NCBI GenBank assembly: GCA_001824635.1
Contig: MHYB01000077.1
Location: 1 to 8,893, forward strand
Length of the DNA: 8,893 bases
Direction of reading: 5' to 3'
Source of the DNA: Planctomycetes bacterium GWF2_50_10
GTDB lineage: Bacteria > Planctomycetota > Phycisphaerae > Sedimentisphaerales > GWF2-50-10
Shown: piece by piece, positions 1 through 5,120 of the stretch
Position numbering within the stretch: the stretch's first letter is position 1
Layout of the letters: every line of letters begins with the position of its first letter
Program-made: the position numbers and the translations under genes
The notes under the pieces: generated by a model
Told to the model about the DNA's origin: nothing
What the model saw: the letters and a program-made list of their open reading frames with translations, nothing else
Databases searched by the model: none

Positions 1-1
1 A

Positions 2-97
2 TCATATGCAGCCACTATCCGTTCTCTTAAATCAATTGAAGTTGGTTTCATAATCAACTTATCGGATAAGGCTATATATTTTCTTGAATTGCTCTAA
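2..97 (+). CDS. C-terminal remnant of an unidentified protein, cut by the left edge
   Basis: The frame beginning at base 2 is open for 31 codons and ends at TAA 95-97. The end of the peptide (EVGFIINLSDKAIYFLELL) has a hydrophobic beta-strand followed by Asn, as in the closing strand of GxxExxY / PD-(D/E)XK-like proteins, whose C termini commonly read roughly VGLLINFG followed by a charged or hydrophobic strand. That resemblance is the only clue to function and is weak. The fragment sits in AT-rich DNA unlike the housekeeping genes downstream. It could also be a chance open frame, because 31 codons are not decisive. Only sequence to the left of the window can settle it. Confidence 0.35.
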   Translation, partial: SYAATIRSLKSIEVGFIINLSDKAIYFLELL

Positions 98-170
98 TAC
101 GGAATTATATATTAATAAATACTTAGAATCAACTAATTTCAAAAAGCCAATTATGAATTAATAAAATAAT

Positions 171-215
171 AGGGTTAGAATGGGTTTTATGGGACTTTGG
201 GGAATTTGGGGATGT
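171..215 (+). repeat. 9-base-period G-run repeat, potential G-quadruplex
   Basis: Five G-runs occur at 172-174, 182-184, 191-193, 199-202 and 208-211, separated by 7, 6, 5 and 5 bases. This satisfies the usual G3+ with 1-7 base loops rule for an intramolecular G-quadruplex on the + strand. The runs belong to an imperfect 9-base tandem repeat with units starting at 171, 180, 189, 198 and 207 (for example ATGGGACTT and TGGGGAATT). It lies just upstream of the promoter at 230-258, whose spacer also contains G-runs (236-239 and 242-244). Folding is a prediction from the motif only. Confidence 0.5.
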
Positions 216-229
216 GAGAATAAAAAACC

Positions 230-258
230 TTGTGTGGGGTAGGGTGGTATAGTATAAT
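230..258 (+). promoter_or_regulatory. Candidate sigma70-type promoter
   Basis: A perfect -10 hexamer TATAAT (253-258) is preceded, at the optimal 17-base spacing, by TTGTGT (230-235), which keeps the TTG of the -35 consensus. The predicted start site is about G264-G265, exactly at the left edge of the GC-rich structured island. No start codon with a ribosome-binding site follows nearby, so the likely product is a non-coding RNA, or a long leader running into the tRNA. Confidence 0.5.
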
Positions 259-263
259 TCCGC

Positions 264-380
264 GGATTGCTCTGTCGCACGGGGTAGAAAACGCATTTGC
301 GTTTGCGGGGCCAACAGTTCACGGCAAGGTTGGCTCAAGCCTCCGACAGGGTCCGGCCGATCGCTTTTGCGATCCCGTGG
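264..380 (+). ncRNA. Candidate structured small RNA of unknown class
   Basis: This 62% GC island sits in about 30% GC flanks and begins at the predicted start of the promoter at 230-258. Complementary arms found by reading are: P1 269-277 with 344-352 (nine pairs, two G-U); P2 289-294 with 299-304 (AAACGC/GCGTTT, loop ATTT); P3 308-315 with 329-336 (eight pairs, one G-U, 13-base loop); P4 359-364 with 369-374 (GATCGC/GCGATC, loop TTTT). P1 encloses P2 and P3. A further arm, CACGGG 278-283 with CCCGTG 374-379, crosses P1 and also competes with P4 for C374, so it would be an alternative fold or a pseudoknot. Known landmarks of SRP RNA, tmRNA, RNase P, the glmS ribozyme and common riboswitches were not recognised. 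There is no clear U-tract terminator; the 3' end is a guess. Confidence 0.4.
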
Positions 381-383
381 GCT

Positions 384-418
384 GATTTACTATTTACTAG
401 TTATTATTTACGATTTGT
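384..418 (+). repeat. 7-bp tandem array, consensus TATTTAC, five units
   Basis: Imperfect heptamers begin at 384, 391, 398, 405 and 412. Two units are exactly TATTTAC; the others differ by one or two bases. The array directly follows the structured island and precedes the tRNA gene. It belongs to the set of heptameric arrays found between genes across this window. Confidence 0.7.
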
Positions 419-483
419 GGGTTGATCCCAGATTTGGGAGTAATTTAGCACAATCGTAGGTCTAATTTAAATCGCGAATTAGT

Positions 484-555
484 TACCCGGTGGTGTAATT
501 GGTAACACAGAGGTTTTTGGTACCTCCATTCCTGGTTCGAGTCCAGGCCGGGTAA
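484..555 (+). tRNA. tRNA-Gln (anticodon UUG)
   Basis: A complete cloverleaf can be drawn. Acceptor stem: 484-490 with 548-554 (TACCCGG/CCGGGTA, seven perfect pairs). D stem: GTGT 493-496 with ACAC 505-508. Anticodon stem: GAGGT 510-514 with ACCTC 522-526, around the loop TTTTGGT, which places anticodon TTG at 517-519 and reads the Gln codon CAA. T stem: CCTGG 531-535 with CCAGG 543-547, around TTCGAGT. The variable loop is four bases. The discriminator is A555 and CCA is not encoded, so it must be added by the CCA-adding enzyme. The U1-A72 pair is the feature recognised in tRNA-Gln by the GatCAB amidotransferase. With A rather than G at position 73, the indirect Glu-to-Gln route is possible, but this is inference. 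Confidence 0.97.
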
Positions 556-579
556 GTCCTTTGGCGGAGCTAAAGGAAA

Positions 580-621
580 TCCGAAGCACGAATTTCGAAA
601 TCCGAAACAAATTTGAAATTC
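580..621 (+). repeat. 7-bp tandem array, core CGAA, six units
   Basis: Heptamers begin at 580, 587, 594, 601, 608 and 615. The first four carry CGAA at the same offset (for example TCCGAAA at 601); the last two are degenerate (CAAATTT, GAAATTC). The array lies between tRNA-Gln and glmU. Bases 556-579 show nothing recognisable, and 622-650 is purine-rich with no clear motif. Confidence 0.6.
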
Positions 622-655
622 AAAAGGAAGAAAACGAAGAGAAGAAAAAGTTAGC

Positions 656-735
656 CACGGATTAACACGGATTTACACGGATTAGGAATAAGAGATAAGA
701 GTCAGAAGAGTTTAGCTCGGATTACGCTGATTTAA
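656..735 (+). repeat. 10-bp repeat CACGGATTNA in two blocks, with heptads between
   Basis: Three tandem units begin at 656, 666 and 676 (consensus CACGGATTNA). Two degenerate units resume at 716 (CTCGGATTAC) and 726, exactly 40 bases after the third, so all five keep the same 10-bp phase. The gap is occupied by four 7-bp units beginning at 683, 690, 697 and 704 (consensus near AAGAGTC). The last 10-bp unit ends at 735, five bases before the glmU start codon. Confidence 0.65.
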
Positions 736-740
736 AAATT

Positions 741-1946
741 ATGAATGAACGAGTTGCGATAATATTGGCTGCGGGGATGAGCAGCCGGATGAATACGAAG
801 CTGCCGAAGGTTCTGCACGAGGTGTGTGGGCGGCCGATGCTGGCGTATGTTCTTGATGCTTGCCGCGGGGCGGGGGTCAAGAAAGCTTATGTTGTAGTCG
901 GCTATAATAAGGAAGCGGTGATCGAGGCGTTCGCCCATGATAAGGATATTGTCTGGGTGGAGCAGAAGGAGCAGAAGGGGACGGGGCATGCTGTTCTTTG
1001 CTGCAAGGAACACCTGGCGAATTTTGATGGTGAGACGCTGGTGCTGTGCGGCGATGGGCCGCTGATCAGGACGGAGACGCTTTCGACGCTTACGGGCAAG
1101 CATGAGTCTGAAAAGGCAAGCGCGACGATAGCGACTGCGATCCTTGACGATCCGACGGGGTATGGCAGGATAGTTCGCGACGCTTACGGGAATATGCAGG
1201 GTATCGTAGAGCATGGCGATTGCACGGAGAAGCAGCGGGATATTAAGGAAGTAAATCCCAGTTATTACTGTTTCAATAATAAAGTGCTGTTCGACGCACT
1301 GGCGAATATCAAGCCCAATAATGTTAAGAACGAGTATTACCTGACCGACGCGCTGCACCTGATAATAAGCAATGGGTTGAAGGTTGTGGCGGTTACGGCG
1401 GTTGCGGCTGAGGACGCGATAAGCGTAAACAGCAGGGCGCAGCTTAGCGAAACAAGCAAGGTGATGCAGAAGCGGATACTGAATAAGCTGATGGCGGGCG
1501 GGGTAACAATAGTCGCCCCGGATAATACATGGATCGACGCGAGGGCGAAAATCGGTCAGGATACGGTAATCGAGCCGTTCGTTTATATACACGGTGAAGT
1601 GGAGATCGGGTCGAATTGCAGGGTTGGGCCATTCGCGTTTGTTCGCAACGGCACTACGATAGGTTCGGATGTGGTGCTGGGTGTGTTTACAGAGATCAAG
1701 AACGCACAGCTTGGCGATGGTGTGCGGGCAAGGCATCACAGTTATATCGGCGACGCGGTGGTCGGCGAGAATGTGAATATCGGGGCTGGATCGATAACGG
1801 CGAATTTTGACGGCAAAGATGTGCATGAGACGCGCATAGGAAAGGATAGTTACATCGGCTCAGGCTCGATACTGATCGCACCAATCGAGCTTACTGCCGG
1901 GTCACATATAAAGGCCGGGAGCGTGGTCGGAAGAGAGAATCAATAG
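741..1946 (+). CDS. glmU: Bifunctional GlmU-type UDP-GlcNAc synthesis enzyme, shortened
   Basis: Cytoplasmic enzyme of the GlmU family, which acetylates glucosamine-1-phosphate and then joins it to UTP to give UDP-GlcNAc for peptidoglycan and lipid A-type lipids. The N-terminal nucleotidyltransferase domain (about 1-230) shows LAAGMSSRM at 9-17, K23 in LPKVLH, GTGHA at 80-84, GD at 104-105, GYGRI at 140-144, E157 and N172. The C-terminal part (about 255-397) is a left-handed beta-helix with hexapeptide repeats and the acetyltransferase residues R302, K320, H332 (catalytic His position), Y335 and N355. At 401 residues it is about 55 shorter than E. coli GlmU: one to two helix coils are missing, and the C-terminal tail stops soon after the helix. 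V361 stands where E. coli has a conserved Lys (NKFK region). The ATG has no Shine-Dalgarno sequence; repeats run up to it. The product begins at the expected distance from LAAG, so the start is likely right. The nucleotidyltransferase assignment is firm; full acetyltransferase activity is less certain. Confidence 0.92.
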   Translation: MNERVAIILAAGMSSRMNTKLPKVLHEVCGRPMLAYVLDACRGAGVKKAYVVVGYNKEAVIEAFAHDKDIVWVEQKEQKGTGHAVLCCKEHLANFDGETLVLCGDGPLIRTETLSTLTGKHESEKASATIATAILDDPTGYGRIVRDAYGNMQGIVEHGDCTEKQRDIKEVNPSYYCFNNKVLFDALANIKPNNVKNEYYLTDALHLIISNGLKVVAVTAVAAEDAISVNSRAQLSETSKVMQKRILNKLMAGGVTIVAPDNTWIDARAKIGQDTVIEPFVYIHGEVEIGSNCRVGPFAFVRNGTTIGSDVVLGVFTEIKNAQLGDGVRARHHSYIGDAVVGENVNIGAGSITANFDGKDVHETRIGKDSYIGSGSILIAPIELTAGSHIKAGSVVGRENQ

Positions 1947-1959
1947 ACAGCTTGCCCAA

Positions 1960-1994
1960 AGTTAAAGGGCAAAAGGAAAAAGGCAAAGGTAAGG
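1960..1994 (+). repeat. 7-bp tandem array, consensus AGGCAAA, five units
   Basis: Heptamers begin at 1960, 1967, 1974, 1981 and 1988; four keep AAA at the end of the unit. The array lies in the glmU-prs gap, 13 bases after the glmU stop and just before the hairpin element at 1996-2014. Confidence 0.55.
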
Positions 1995-1995
1995 A

Positions 1996-2014
1996 ATCCC
2001 GACGAGGTCGGGAT
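1996..2014. repeat. Perfect hairpin element, ATCCCGAC/GTCGGGAT
   Basis: An 8-bp perfect inverted repeat (1996-2003 with 2007-2014) surrounds the triplet GAG. It is followed by GACTTTAG, not a T-run, so it does not look like an intrinsic terminator. Short hairpins built on GTCGGGAT are commonly scattered between genes in environmental bacterial genomes as REP- or MITE-like elements; placing this one among them is from memory and unverified. In the mRNA it would form a small stable stem 27 bases before the prs start. Confidence 0.55.
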
Positions 2015-2040
2015 GACTTTAGCGATATAAGGATTTAGAG

Positions 2041-3003
2041 ATGTTTCTTAATGACAATTTAAAGATATTTGGCGGTACTGGTAACCCGGAGCTTACGGCG
2101 AAGATATGCCGGTATTTGCAGATACCGCAGGGCGGGGCGAAAATAGATGTGTTTCCAGACGGTGAGAAGATAATCAAGCTGGAAGACGATGTTCGCGGGC
2201 GAGACTGTTTTGTGGTTCAGCCTACGTGCTCGCCGGTGGATAAGAATATTGTAGAGCTTTTGATATTTCTGGATTGCCTCAAGCGGGCATCGGCCAAGCG
2301 TATTACGGCGGTTATTCCGTATTTCGGGTACGCAAGGCAGGATAGAAAAGATGAAGGGCGCGTGCCGATAACGGCGAGGCTGATGGCTAATCTGATTACG
2401 GCGGCGGGTGCGAACAGGGTGCTTGCGATGGATTTGCACGCACAGCAGCTGCAAGGGTTTTTCGATATACCGGTCGATCATCTGATGGCTGAGCCGATAT
2501 TGACAACGTACCTCAAGAATAAGAAGCTGGACAGGCTTGCGGTGGTATCGCCGGACGTTGGTAATATCAAGACGGCGGCTAGATATGTGGCGCACCTGGG
2601 CGGGGATCTGGCGATAGTGCACAAGAGGCGGGTGAGCGGCCACGAGGTTAAGAGCGTGGAAGTTATCGGTGATGTGAAGGGCAAGAACATCGTTATGTGC
2701 GACGATATTATCGCAACGGCTGGTACGGTCGTGAATGCGGCCAAGCTTGTGAAGGAGCGCGGGGCGGAGAGGATATTTGTGGGCGCTACGCACGGGGTTT
2801 TTGCAGGGCCTGCACTTGAGAGGCTCAAGGAAGCGCCGATCGAAGAGATAATTGTTACCGATACGATACCGTTGTGTGATGAAGCTAAGAAGATGCCAAA
2901 TGTGAAGGTGCTCACGGTTGCGGAGTTGTTTGGCGAGGCGATCAAGCGTATTCACAGGGATGAATCGATAAGCTCGCTGTTTGGGCAGAGCGCGGCGAAA
3001 TAA
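2041..3003 (+). CDS. prs: Ribose-phosphate pyrophosphokinase (PRPP synthase)
   Basis: Makes PRPP from ribose-5-phosphate and ATP for purine, pyrimidine, histidine, tryptophan and NAD synthesis; soluble, usually a hexamer. The 320 residues match class I enzymes. Visible motifs: N-terminal IFGGTGNPELT (9-19), FPDGE (38-42), the ATP-binding segment PYFGYARQDRK (93-103), DLHA with H133 (131-134), VSPDVG (169-174), the flexible-loop KRR (195-197), and the PRPP/ribose-phosphate loop CDDIIATAGT (220-229). In that loop the third acidic position of the common DDxIDTxGT is Ala (A225), while the DD pair and TAGT are kept. The start is supported by AAGGA at 2029-2033, seven bases before ATG. It lies 94 bases after glmU, with repeat and hairpin DNA between, and is probably co-transcribed with glmU and rplY. 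Confidence 0.97.
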   Translation: MFLNDNLKIFGGTGNPELTAKICRYLQIPQGGAKIDVFPDGEKIIKLEDDVRGRDCFVVQPTCSPVDKNIVELLIFLDCLKRASAKRITAVIPYFGYARQDRKDEGRVPITARLMANLITAAGANRVLAMDLHAQQLQGFFDIPVDHLMAEPILTTYLKNKKLDRLAVVSPDVGNIKTAARYVAHLGGDLAIVHKRRVSGHEVKSVEVIGDVKGKNIVMCDDIIATAGTVVNAAKLVKERGAERIFVGATHGVFAGPALERLKEAPIEEIIVTDTIPLCDEAKKMPNVKVLTVAELFGEAIKRIHRDESISSLFGQSAAK

Positions 3004-3005
3004 GA

Positions 3006-3040
3006 AGTGCTTAGTGCCTGGTGCATAGTGCTTAGTGCAA
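3006..3040 (+). repeat. 7-bp tandem array, consensus AGTGCTT, five units
   Basis: Heptamers begin at 3006, 3013, 3020, 3027 and 3034. Two are exactly AGTGCTT, and every unit keeps GTGC at the same offset. The array starts two bases after the prs stop codon. Bases 3041-3080 before the rplY ribosome-binding site show nothing recognisable. Confidence 0.8.
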
Positions 3041-3090
3041 GGCAATGAAGATAATAAAAGAACACAGAAACCAGTGAATGTGAGGAAATT

Positions 3091-3735
3091 ATGGCAGTTG
3101 AATCAGCAAGTGTGAAAGCAGAGATACGCGAGAAGGCAGGTTCGAAGCAGTCGGCCAGATATCGTAAAAAGGGGTTGATCCCGGCGGTAGTATATGGTCA
3201 TAAGCAGGACGCATTGTCAATCGCGGTGAGCAGTCGTGAGTTTATGGCTGGTCTTAATCATGGTTCGCGTCTTTATGGGATGGAGTTGAACGGCAAAGGC
3301 GAGACTCTGCTGCTCAAGGATGTGCAGTATGATCATCTTGGTCTTGAGGTTCTGCACCTGGACTTTATGCGTGTTGACCTGAGCGAGCGCGTGACGGTTG
3401 AAGTTTCGCTGGAAGTCAAGGGTACTGCAAAGGGCCAGGCGGAAGGCGGTATCGTGGATCAGCACATGTCGTCGCTGGAGGTCGAGTGCCTTGTTACGGC
3501 GATACCGGATGCTATCGTGATGAACATAAAGGATCTTGGCGTTGGCGATTCGATACATGCCAAGGACGTCAAGCTGCCGGCAGGCGTAACGCTTGTAACA
3601 GACGGCGAGGCACTTGTGCTTAGCTGCCATGTGCTGGTTGAGAAAGCCGAAGAGGCGGGCGAAGAAGTGCCAGCAACTCCTGAAGTCATCGGACGCAAGG
3701 AGAAGGAAGGTGAAGAAGAGGCCGAGAAGGCTTAA
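3091..3735 (+). CDS. rplY: 50S ribosomal protein L25, TL5/CTC type
   Basis: Binds 5S rRNA in the large subunit. At 214 residues it is the long CTC/TL5 form rather than the short E. coli L25. An N-terminal L25 domain (about 1-95) shows the typical GLIPAVVYG (28-36) and LLLKDVQYD (73-81). It is followed by a C-terminal beta domain (about 98-182) and an acidic tail beginning near 185, with PEVIGRKE at 197-204 and then Glu-rich residues. In CTC-type proteins this tail is normal. The start is supported by GAGGA at 3082-3086, four bases before ATG. Heptamer arrays lie on both sides of the gene. Placement directly before pth is the common bacterial order. Confidence 0.96.
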   Translation: MAVESASVKAEIREKAGSKQSARYRKKGLIPAVVYGHKQDALSIAVSSREFMAGLNHGSRLYGMELNGKGETLLLKDVQYDHLGLEVLHLDFMRVDLSERVTVEVSLEVKGTAKGQAEGGIVDQHMSSLEVECLVTAIPDAIVMNIKDLGVGDSIHAKDVKLPAGVTLVTDGEALVLSCHVLVEKAEEAGEEVPATPEVIGRKEKEGEEEAEKA

Positions 3736-3789
3736 GGCACCGATTTGGTCTGGAGTTCTTTTAGCTCAGGGAACTGGAACCCGGATGTT

Positions 3790-3824
3790 AGTTGCGAGTT
3801 GCGGGTTACGAGTTGCGAGTTAAA
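3790..3824 (+). repeat. 7-bp tandem array, consensus AGTTGCG, five units
   Basis: Heptamers begin at 3790, 3797, 3804, 3811 and 3818. Three are exactly AGTTGCG, one is GGTTACG and the last is AGTTAAA. The array sits in the rplY-pth gap and ends 20 bases before the pth start. Bases 3736-3789 contain a possible weak AGTTC/GAACT stem (about 3764-3778) but no T-run terminator. Confidence 0.8.
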
Positions 3825-3844
3825 AGGCAGGATGAGCGAGCGGC

Positions 3845-4480
3845 ATGGGTATTTTCGAGAAGCTGTTTAAGGCAGAGAACAAGGCGGTGAGCCAGGTTAA
3901 GATAGTAGTCGGGCTTGGCAATCCGGGTCGAGAGTATGAAGGTACCCGGCATAACGCGGGATTTGATGTTTTGGACGAAGTGGCCAAGGCGGCTGGGATC
4001 GAGATGCGGAGCCAGAAGTTTTCGGCGGAGTTCGGCCAGGGCGAGTATAAAGGTAAAAAGTTAATATTGTTAAAGCCGCAGCAGTATATGAATCGCAGCG
4101 GTCAGTCGGTTGCGACGGCGATGGGATTTTACAAGCTGGCGATAACCGAACTGCTGGTGGTCGCGGATGATCTGGCGCTTGAGCCGGGCGTGATAAGGCT
4201 GCGAGCGAAAGGTTCGGCGGGCGGTCACAACGGGCTTGGCGATATTATAAGCAAGCTTGGCAGCGAGGATTTCGCGAGGCTGCGAGTGGGCATCGGCAAG
4301 GCGGTTGGGATAAGCCGGGATTATGTGCTGATGAGGCCCGATGGCGAGCAGGCCAAGTTACTTAAGGACGCGACCGACAGGGCGAAGGAAGCGGTTTTAT
4401 GCTGGGTCGATAAAGGCATAGACGCAGCGATGAATAAGTTTAATAAGGATCCAGAGGCTAAAAGCCCGGATCAAAAATAG
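3845..4480 (+). CDS. pth: Peptidyl-tRNA hydrolase
   Basis: Cleaves the ester bond of peptidyl-tRNA released from stalled ribosomes, recycling tRNA. The fold begins at KIVVGLGNPG (19-28). Family residues are present: N26, the catalytic His H36 in TRHNAGF, N83 in YMNRSG, D108 in VVADDLALEPG and N129 in GGHNG. The usual HDE triplet before the catalytic Asp region reads ADD here. With 211 residues it is slightly long because of an 18-residue N-terminal lead (MGIFEKLFKAENKAVSQV) and a short charged C-terminal tail. The ATG at 3845 has only a weak purine-rich upstream sequence (GGATGAGCGAG). An in-frame GTG at 3887 would give a more typical N terminus and cannot be excluded. Its position between rplY and the rpsF cluster fits the common arrangement. 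Confidence 0.95.
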   Translation: MGIFEKLFKAENKAVSQVKIVVGLGNPGREYEGTRHNAGFDVLDEVAKAAGIEMRSQKFSAEFGQGEYKGKKLILLKPQQYMNRSGQSVATAMGFYKLAITELLVVADDLALEPGVIRLRAKGSAGGHNGLGDIISKLGSEDFARLRVGIGKAVGISRDYVLMRPDGEQAKLLKDATDRAKEAVLCWVDKGIDAAMNKFNKDPEAKSPDQK

Positions 4481-4513
4481 AAACCAAAAACGTAAGATAA
4501 TGAAAGTTCTTAT

Positions 4514-4520
4514 AGGAGGT
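4514..4520 (+). promoter_or_regulatory. Consensus ribosome-binding site deciding the rpsF TTG start
   Basis: AGGAGGT is a full match to the anti-Shine-Dalgarno consensus. It lies six bases upstream of TTG 4527, the only in-frame start that fits the S6 N terminus (TTG-encoded Met, then DTAKRLYEALFLID). It is the strongest ribosome-binding site in the window and offsets the rare start codon. Confidence 0.9.
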
Positions 4521-4526
4521 ATTTAA

Positions 4527-5069
4527 TTGGATACTGCCAAAAGATTGTATGAGGCCTTGTTCCTGATCGATAGCGCAGAAGCTGCTTCAGACTGGGACGG
4601 CATCAATGGTTTGATCAAGAAGATACTCGACAGGGGCGAGGCTGAGGTTGTCTCAATGAAGAAGTGGGATGATCGCAGGCTTGCTTACGAGATCAACAAG
4701 AAGACGCGGGGTACATATATCCTGGTGTACTTCAATGCTAATCCGTTGAAAATAACGGGTATCGAGCGCGATGTTCGTTTGAGCGAGCGTATCATGCGCG
4801 TGCTTATCATACGCGGTGAGAAGATCACCAAGGAAGATATGGAAAAGAAAACGCCGCTTGAGAGAGTCGAAGCCGGCGAGATACCTGCTGAAAGCGAGAG
4901 GCAAAGCCGTTATGAAGGCGGCGGCGATCGCGGCGGCAGATATGAAGATCGCGGCGGCGGCAGGTACGAAGGCGGCCGTGGCAGATACGAAGGCGGGAGT
5001 GACAGACCGAGGTATGAAGACCGCGGCGAGCGGACAAGAGAGGCCGAAGCACCTCGCGACGAAGCATAA
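4527..5069 (+). CDS. rpsF: 30S ribosomal protein S6 with RYE/RGG-rich tail
   Basis: S6 binds S18 on the platform of the small subunit. The conserved core is residues about 5-110: YEALFLID (8-15), then VVSMKKWDDRRLAYEINKK (41-59), a close match to the family VxxxxxWGxRxLAYxIxKxxxG pattern, and SERIMRVLIIR (86-96). Beyond about residue 120 there is an unusual 60-residue tail containing five RYE triplets (starting at 128, 138, 146, 153 and 162) separated by Gly/Asp/Arg stretches, then ending in TREAEAPRDEA. E. coli S6 has a much shorter tail that is extended by RimK with glutamates. This tail is far longer and mixed in charge, resembling RGG-type RNA-binding low-complexity segments. Translation starts at TTG. 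Forms the classic rpsF-ssb-rpsR cluster. Confidence 0.96.
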   Translation: MDTAKRLYEALFLIDSAEAASDWDGINGLIKKILDRGEAEVVSMKKWDDRRLAYEINKKTRGTYILVYFNANPLKITGIERDVRLSERIMRVLIIRGEKITKEDMEKKTPLERVEAGEIPAESERQSRYEGGGDRGGRYEDRGGGRYEGGRGRYEGGSDRPRYEDRGERTREAEAPRDEA

Positions 5070-5083
5070 TGTTAGCGGCTGGT

Positions 5084-5096
5084 CGGCTGCAAGCCG
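5084..5096. other. Small hairpin between rpsF and ssb
   Basis: CGGCT (5084-5088) and AGCCG (5092-5096) form a perfect 5-bp inverted repeat around GCA. The stem is flanked by the direct repeat GGTCGG (5081-5086 and 5096-5101). It is too short and lacks a T-run, so it is not a terminator. It is possibly an mRNA structure tuning ssb translation. The 51-base rpsF-ssb gap holds nothing else except the ssb ribosome-binding site (AGGA 5111-5114). Confidence 0.3.
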
Positions 5097-5120
5097 GTCG
5101 GACAGAAAAAAGGAAAGAAT

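Larger units (their letters stand above)
98..483. other. 386-base gene-free region with promoter and GC-rich island
   Basis: No convincing protein gene lies here on either strand. By counting, bases 101-220 are about 28% GC, 261-380 are 62% GC, and 381-480 are 33% GC. The region holds, in order, a G-run repeat (171-215), a promoter (230-258), a GC-rich segment with several complementary arms (264-380), a 7-bp repeat array (384-418) and a small hairpin with arms TCCCA/TGGGA at 426-439. Each main element has its own entry. The tRNA promoter should lie near 440-475, but no convincing -35/-10 pair was found there. Confidence 0.7.

Noticed and set aside
129..338. 69-codon minus-strand frame in the leading spacer
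   Set aside because: It crosses the promoter and the stems of the GC-rich island, has no recognisable domain, and fits the structured-RNA reading worse.
359..374. Terminator hairpin GATCGC/GCGATC
   Set aside because: No U-tract follows (CCGTGGGCTG), so it was kept only as a stem of the candidate RNA.
384..735. CRISPR array
   Set aside because: Units are 7-10 bases, contiguous and imperfect; there are no 20+ base repeats with regular unique spacers and no cas genes.
732..1826. Long open frame on the minus strand opposite glmU
   Set aside because: It is the antisense of a gene with clear GlmU motifs, and its protein (rich in Arg, His, Pro and Ile) resembles no family.
1996..2014. Intrinsic terminator after glmU
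   Set aside because: The hairpin is perfect but no T-run follows, so an mRNA or mobile hairpin is likelier.
2059..3045. Long minus-strand open frame opposite prs
   Set aside because: It is a shadow of prs; composition is biased and no motif is seen. Its start lies in the AGTGCTT array.
3832..3834. Alternative ATG for pth at 3832
   Set aside because: It is out of frame with the peptidyl-tRNA hydrolase sequence.
4481..4526. S6:S18-binding autoregulatory leader upstream of rpsF
   Set aside because: The gap is only 46 bases and shows no stable stem, only a strong ribosome-binding site.
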